This document shows, piece by piece, positions 4,995 through 7,315 of a stretch of 7,315 nucleotides of DNA. The DNA comes from CAZHRC01 sp964533865. GTDB taxonomy: Bacteria > Bacillota > Clostridia > Tissierellales > Peptoniphilaceae. Position numbers and translations under genes: made by a program. Every line of letters begins with the position of its first letter. The first letter of the stretch is position 1. The stretch covers positions 1-7,315 of the forward strand of contig CAZHRC010000039.1 in NCBI GenBank assembly GCA_964533865.1, written 5' to 3'. The notes under the pieces were generated by a model. The model had not been told where the DNA came from, made no database searches, and worked only from the letters and a program-made list of their open reading frames with translations.

Positions 4995-5969
4995 TTAATG
5001 ATCCGCTGGAAAGGTGATGCCCGTTTGTTTTCTAATTTGATCCAAGAGGGCCATCGCATCGATGGAGAGCTTTTGTAGCGGGAGTGGATCGGCATGTCCC
5101 ATGGCAGCATCTGCCCAGTATTGAATCTCATAGGACATGGTGTTCGATGCTTTATCGATGATATGGGTTTCTTTTTCCCCATTGGGAAGGCAGAGCTGAA
5201 CTTCCCTTGGATCTGCGATATTTGAGATCACTAAGGTGGCGTCTTCACCTAAGATTTGGCTAGAAAAGGCGGTGGATGAGATTTTGGAGTAGTTAAGGGT
5301 GGCAATGGTGTCAGGATAGTGGCAGAGTATGGCACCAGCACCGTCGATATCGTTTGCTAGGCGAAGGGCGTCAGCTTGGATTTTATGAGGTATGCCAAAG
5401 AGTTTGATCAGTGGGTGGAGAGTGTAGACTCCAAGATCCATTAAGGCGCCGTTTGAATATTGTGGGTCAAAAGCGTTTTCGATGATCCCTTGTCGAAAGG
5501 CGGCATAGCGCGATGAGGTGCGACTGTAATCAAACTGTACTTGGCGTATGGTGCCTAGCTTTGGCAAGATTTCAGCAATCAATTGAAATGCGGGGTCGAA
5601 ATGACAGAGCATCGCTTCTAAAAGGACAACTCGATTGCGGTGAGCGGTTTCGAGCATTTCAGCGAGTTCTTTACTATTGGAAGCGATGGCTTTTTCACAG
5701 AGTACGTGTTTGCCATGGTTCAACATCAGCAGAGTTTGGCTGTGGTGGAGGCTGTTGGGGCTGGCGATGTAGACCCCTTCTACATCGGGGTCTTTAGCTA
5801 ACGCTTCAAGGTCGGTATGAACTTTTGCCACCCTGTGTTTTTTAGCAAAGGCGTGACCTTTTTTACTCGATCTGGAATACACGCTGACTACTTCTACATC
5901 GGGGCAATGGATCAACCCTTCAAAAAAGAGATCGACGATAAAATTGCTGCCTATGGTTGCGATTTTCAT
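4995..5969 (-). CDS. Gfo/Idh/MocA-family NAD(P)-dependent oxidoreductase
   Basis: A 324-residue cytoplasmic dehydrogenase that probably oxidises or reduces a sugar, inositol or related compound; the substrate cannot be told. The N-terminal Rossmann fold begins KIATIGSNFIVDLFFEG, where the usual glycine-rich GxGxxG is reduced. VYIASPNSLHH (about 66-76) and GKHVLCEKA (86-94) match the family's cofactor and catalytic region, with K93 as the expected lysine. The SNGALMDLGVYTLHP segment (172-186) is the C-terminal substrate-domain motif. The usual EKP is EKA here. I chose the start at 5969 because AGGAGG (minus strand, 5975-5980) lies 5 bases before it; the longer in-frame extension to 6071 has no binding site and does not resemble the family. 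It is convergent with the aldolase and divergent from pirin. Confidence 0.9.
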   Translation of the reverse strand: MKIATIGSNFIVDLFFEGLIHCPDVEVVSVYSRSSKKGHAFAKKHRVAKVHTDLEALAKDPDVEGVYIASPNSLHHSQTLLMLNHGKHVLCEKAIASNSKELAEMLETAHRNRVVLLEAMLCHFDPAFQLIAEILPKLGTIRQVQFDYSRTSSRYAAFRQGIIENAFDPQYSNGALMDLGVYTLHPLIKLFGIPHKIQADALRLANDIDGAGAILCHYPDTIATLNYSKISSTAFSSQILGEDATLVISNIADPREVQLCLPNGEKETHIIDKASNTMSYEIQYWADAAMGHADPLPLQKLSIDAMALLDQIRKQTGITFPADH

Positions 5970-6000
5970 AAAGTCCTCCTGTGAGTATCTTATTCTGTAG

Positions 6001-6018
6001 ATACCCTTTTTTAAGGGA
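6001..6018. promoter_or_regulatory. Inverted repeat upstream of the oxidoreductase
   Basis: CCCTT (6004-6008) and AAGGG (6013-6017) form a perfect short inverted repeat over a T-rich centre, 35 bases before the oxidoreductase start. On the minus strand it contains AAAAGGGTAT and overlaps a possible promoter (TTAAAA, 16 bases, TAAGAT). It could be an operator for this gene. ATACCCTTTT (6001-6010) also recurs inverted at 6095-6104. Confidence 0.35.
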
Positions 6019-6027
6019 TCTTTTGCT

Positions 6028-6056
6028 TTGACTTCGCTTTGGCCAGGAAAGATTAT
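6028..6056 (+). promoter_or_regulatory. Candidate promoter of the pirin gene
   Basis: TTGACT (6028-6033, five of six matches to TTGACA) is followed after exactly 17 bases by GATTAT (6051-6056, four of six matches to TATAAT). It would leave a leader of roughly 110 bases before the pirin start and lies back to back with the oxidoreductase upstream region. A second possibility is the GGGTAT element at 6099-6104. Confidence 0.4.
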
Positions 6057-6170
6057 CCGGAAGGTCATCATAGGCAGGGGAGTTTCTCTCTACGAAAAGG
6101 GTATAAGTCTTTTAACGGGGCGAAGGATACCGATCACTAATGTCTGCCCTATTATTTTGAGGAGGAAACG

Positions 6171-7133
6171 ATGAACCCTATAAAAAAAGTAACGGATTTT
6201 CAATTTAGAGAGGATCCAGGAGATCCTTTTATTGCGCGGATGCACCACGTTGACTGCTATCCCCCAGGCGATGAGAATCAGTATATTAGATCTGAAGATT
6301 TGGAAGGGATTACTTTGGGAGAGGATTTTAATCTCGAACATCCGTTTAAAATGTACTACGGTGACCGAGTTCCAGGATTTCCTGTCCATTCCCATCGAGG
6401 ATTTGAAACGGTGACGGTGGTACTACGCGGGTTTGTTGACCATCACGATTCTAACGGGGAAAAAGGAAGGTATGGAGCAGGAGATGTCCAGTGGATGACT
6501 GCAGGAAAGGGCATCCGACATTCGGAGATGTTTCCTCTGGTACACTCCGATGAGCCCAATACCTGCGAACTCTTTCAGATTTGGGTGAATCTCCCACAGA
6601 AAAACAAGATGGTGGATTCGTCTTATAAAATGTTGTGGCGAGAGGCTATCCCCGTTGTCGAAGGAGAAGGCTCAAAGGTCGCAGTTCTCCAAGGGGAGTA
6701 TGCAGGGGAAAAGGCGCCAGAACCTATTGTCGATTCTTGGGCTGCTCATCCAGAGGCTAAGTTTCGTATTTTGCGCATTGACTTGGAAGAGGGAGGCGAG
6801 GTTGTGATTGACGCTGTATCTGATACGCTCAATCGAAATCTGTACCTCTATGAAGGTGGTATGACGATCGATGGGCAGGTTTACGCGTCGAAAAAATCTT
6901 TTAAACTTTATGGCGACAGAGAGGCGACTCTTGTGGGTGGTCCTGGAGGGGCAAAACTTATATTGATGGAAGCTGTGCCTATTGGCGAACCGATGATTAA
7001 TGACGGACCTATGGTGATGACTACGGAAGAGGAGATTTGCCAAGGGTACAAGGATTTTCAAAAGAATAAATTTGGCAACTGGCCATGGAATGATCGCGAC
7101 CCTATCCTTCCTCCTGGAAGTGATCGAGGGTAG
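6171..7133 (+). CDS. Pirin family protein (bicupin metalloprotein)
   Basis: Pirins are two-domain cupins binding one metal, usually iron, in the N-terminal barrel. Some bacterial members oxidise quercetin-like flavonoids; others bind partner enzymes, so the role here is open. In this 320-residue product the four expected ligands are all present: H73 and H75 in PVHSHRGFET, and H117 and E119 in GIRHSEMF. The GDVQWMTAGKG stretch before them is typical, and LFQIWVNLP marks the end of the first barrel. The second cupin spans about 170-300. Length is somewhat above the common 230-300 residues, with a C-terminal tail. AGGAGG (6160-6165) lies 5 bases before ATG. No signal peptide is seen, so it is cytoplasmic. 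It is a single-gene unit with its own promoter region and two terminators, divergent from the oxidoreductase. Confidence 0.92.
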   Translation: MNPIKKVTDFQFREDPGDPFIARMHHVDCYPPGDENQYIRSEDLEGITLGEDFNLEHPFKMYYGDRVPGFPVHSHRGFETVTVVLRGFVDHHDSNGEKGRYGAGDVQWMTAGKGIRHSEMFPLVHSDEPNTCELFQIWVNLPQKNKMVDSSYKMLWREAIPVVEGEGSKVAVLQGEYAGEKAPEPIVDSWAAHPEAKFRILRIDLEEGGEVVIDAVSDTLNRNLYLYEGGMTIDGQVYASKKSFKLYGDREATLVGGPGGAKLILMEAVPIGEPMINDGPMVMTTEEEICQGYKDFQKNKFGNWPWNDRDPILPPGSDRG

Positions 7134-7141
7134 GTTTTTTT
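7101..7141 (+). terminator. Terminator overlapping the end of the pirin gene
   Basis: CCTATCCT (7101-7108) pairs with AGGGTAGG (7127-7134), one G-T wobble in eight pairs, followed by seven T. An inner hairpin CTTCC/GGAAG (7107-7111 and 7116-7120) competes with the end of the 5' arm. The stop TAG (7131-7133) lies in the 3' arm, so translating ribosomes would disturb the stem. Confidence 0.6.
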
Positions 7142-7159
7142 AGGGGCTTGAGCTGAAAT

Positions 7160-7200
7160 GAGTGTGGGACGCGGATGTTTTGCGAGCCCACTCTTTTTTT
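7160..7200 (+). terminator. Second terminator after pirin
   Basis: GAGTG-GG (7160-7167, one bulged T) pairs with CCCACTC (7187-7193), with an inner CGC/GCG stem (7170-7172 and 7182-7184), followed by seven T. It is a standard intrinsic terminator 27 bases past the stop codon and backs up the stop-overlapping one. Confidence 0.8.
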
Positions 7201-7268
7201 GTGGCGCACGGTAGTGATAAGGGTGATTTAAAGTAGAGCGGTTGAGCAAAGGCGATGCCTTTGACCTT

Positions 7269-7315
7269 AGGCTCCATCTCCGAGGGAGCTGGCTCGGCGC
7301 CCTTTGCCGAGACTG
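7269..7315. repeat. Structured dispersed repeat, right copy (cut by window end)
   Basis: This is identical over all 47 bases to the start of the window and in the same orientation. It stops at GAGACTG only because the window ends. It is directly preceded by a perfect small hairpin, CAAAGGC (7247-7253) and GCCTTTG (7257-7263) around a GAT loop, which may be part of the same element. The copy lies about 70 bases past the last terminator of the pirin gene, so it is intergenic. Confidence 0.8.

Noticed and set aside
5970..6071. 34-residue N-terminal extension of the oxidoreductase
   Set aside because: No ribosome binding site at 6071, unlike the AGGAGG before 5969, and the extension does not look like the family's N-terminus.
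1..7315. Small plasmid or phage genome suggested by the identical ends
   Set aside because: No replication, mobilisation, capsid, integrase or toxin-antitoxin gene; content is chromosomal metabolism and RNA processing.

Overview
This window looks like chromosomal sequence from a Gram-positive member of the Bacillota (Firmicutes), probably a Clostridia-like lineage. I infer this from strong AGGAGG-type ribosome binding sites 5 bases before starts, compact hairpin-plus-T terminators, a YhaM-type exoribonuclease, the style of the PfkB kinase and class II aldolase, and a structured GGCTCC...GGGAGC repeat of a kind I recall from Clostridia genomes. The genus cannot be told. I see no tRNA, rRNA, CRISPR array, transposase, phage or plasmid gene.

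Layout. Bases 1-55 hold a folded dispersed repeat, and its first 47 bases recur exactly as the last 47 bases of the window. Bases 56-635 carry no convincing gene, only weak short reading frames. Next come two RNA-related genes on the plus strand: yhaM (OB fold plus HD domain, 3'-5' exoribonuclease) and a NYN-domain protein with a C-terminal OST-HTH/LOTUS domain. A terminator sits exactly over the yhaM stop codon. Then comes a 72-residue protein that is 39% lysine, behind a perfect TATAAT box. A long perfect palindrome separates it from a sugar module: a PfkB-family 1-phosphofructokinase (or tagatose-6-phosphate kinase) followed by a class II fructose/tagatose-bisphosphate aldolase. Together these would take a hexose monophosphate to a hexose bisphosphate and then to triose phosphates. 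The aldolase frame is broken by an in-frame TAA at codon 18, where the family has tyrosine.

A composite, possibly bidirectional terminator separates the aldolase from a convergent Gfo/Idh/MocA oxidoreductase on the minus strand. Divergent from that is a pirin-family bicupin on the plus strand, closed by two tandem terminators, the first overlapping its stop codon. The window then runs into the second copy of the end repeat.

The points most worth checking are the nonsense codon in the aldolase, the identical window ends (a repeat-bounded or circular contig), the stop-codon/terminator overlaps, the lysine-rich small protein, and the palindrome before the kinase. I did not find clear evidence of a wholly new multi-gene system.
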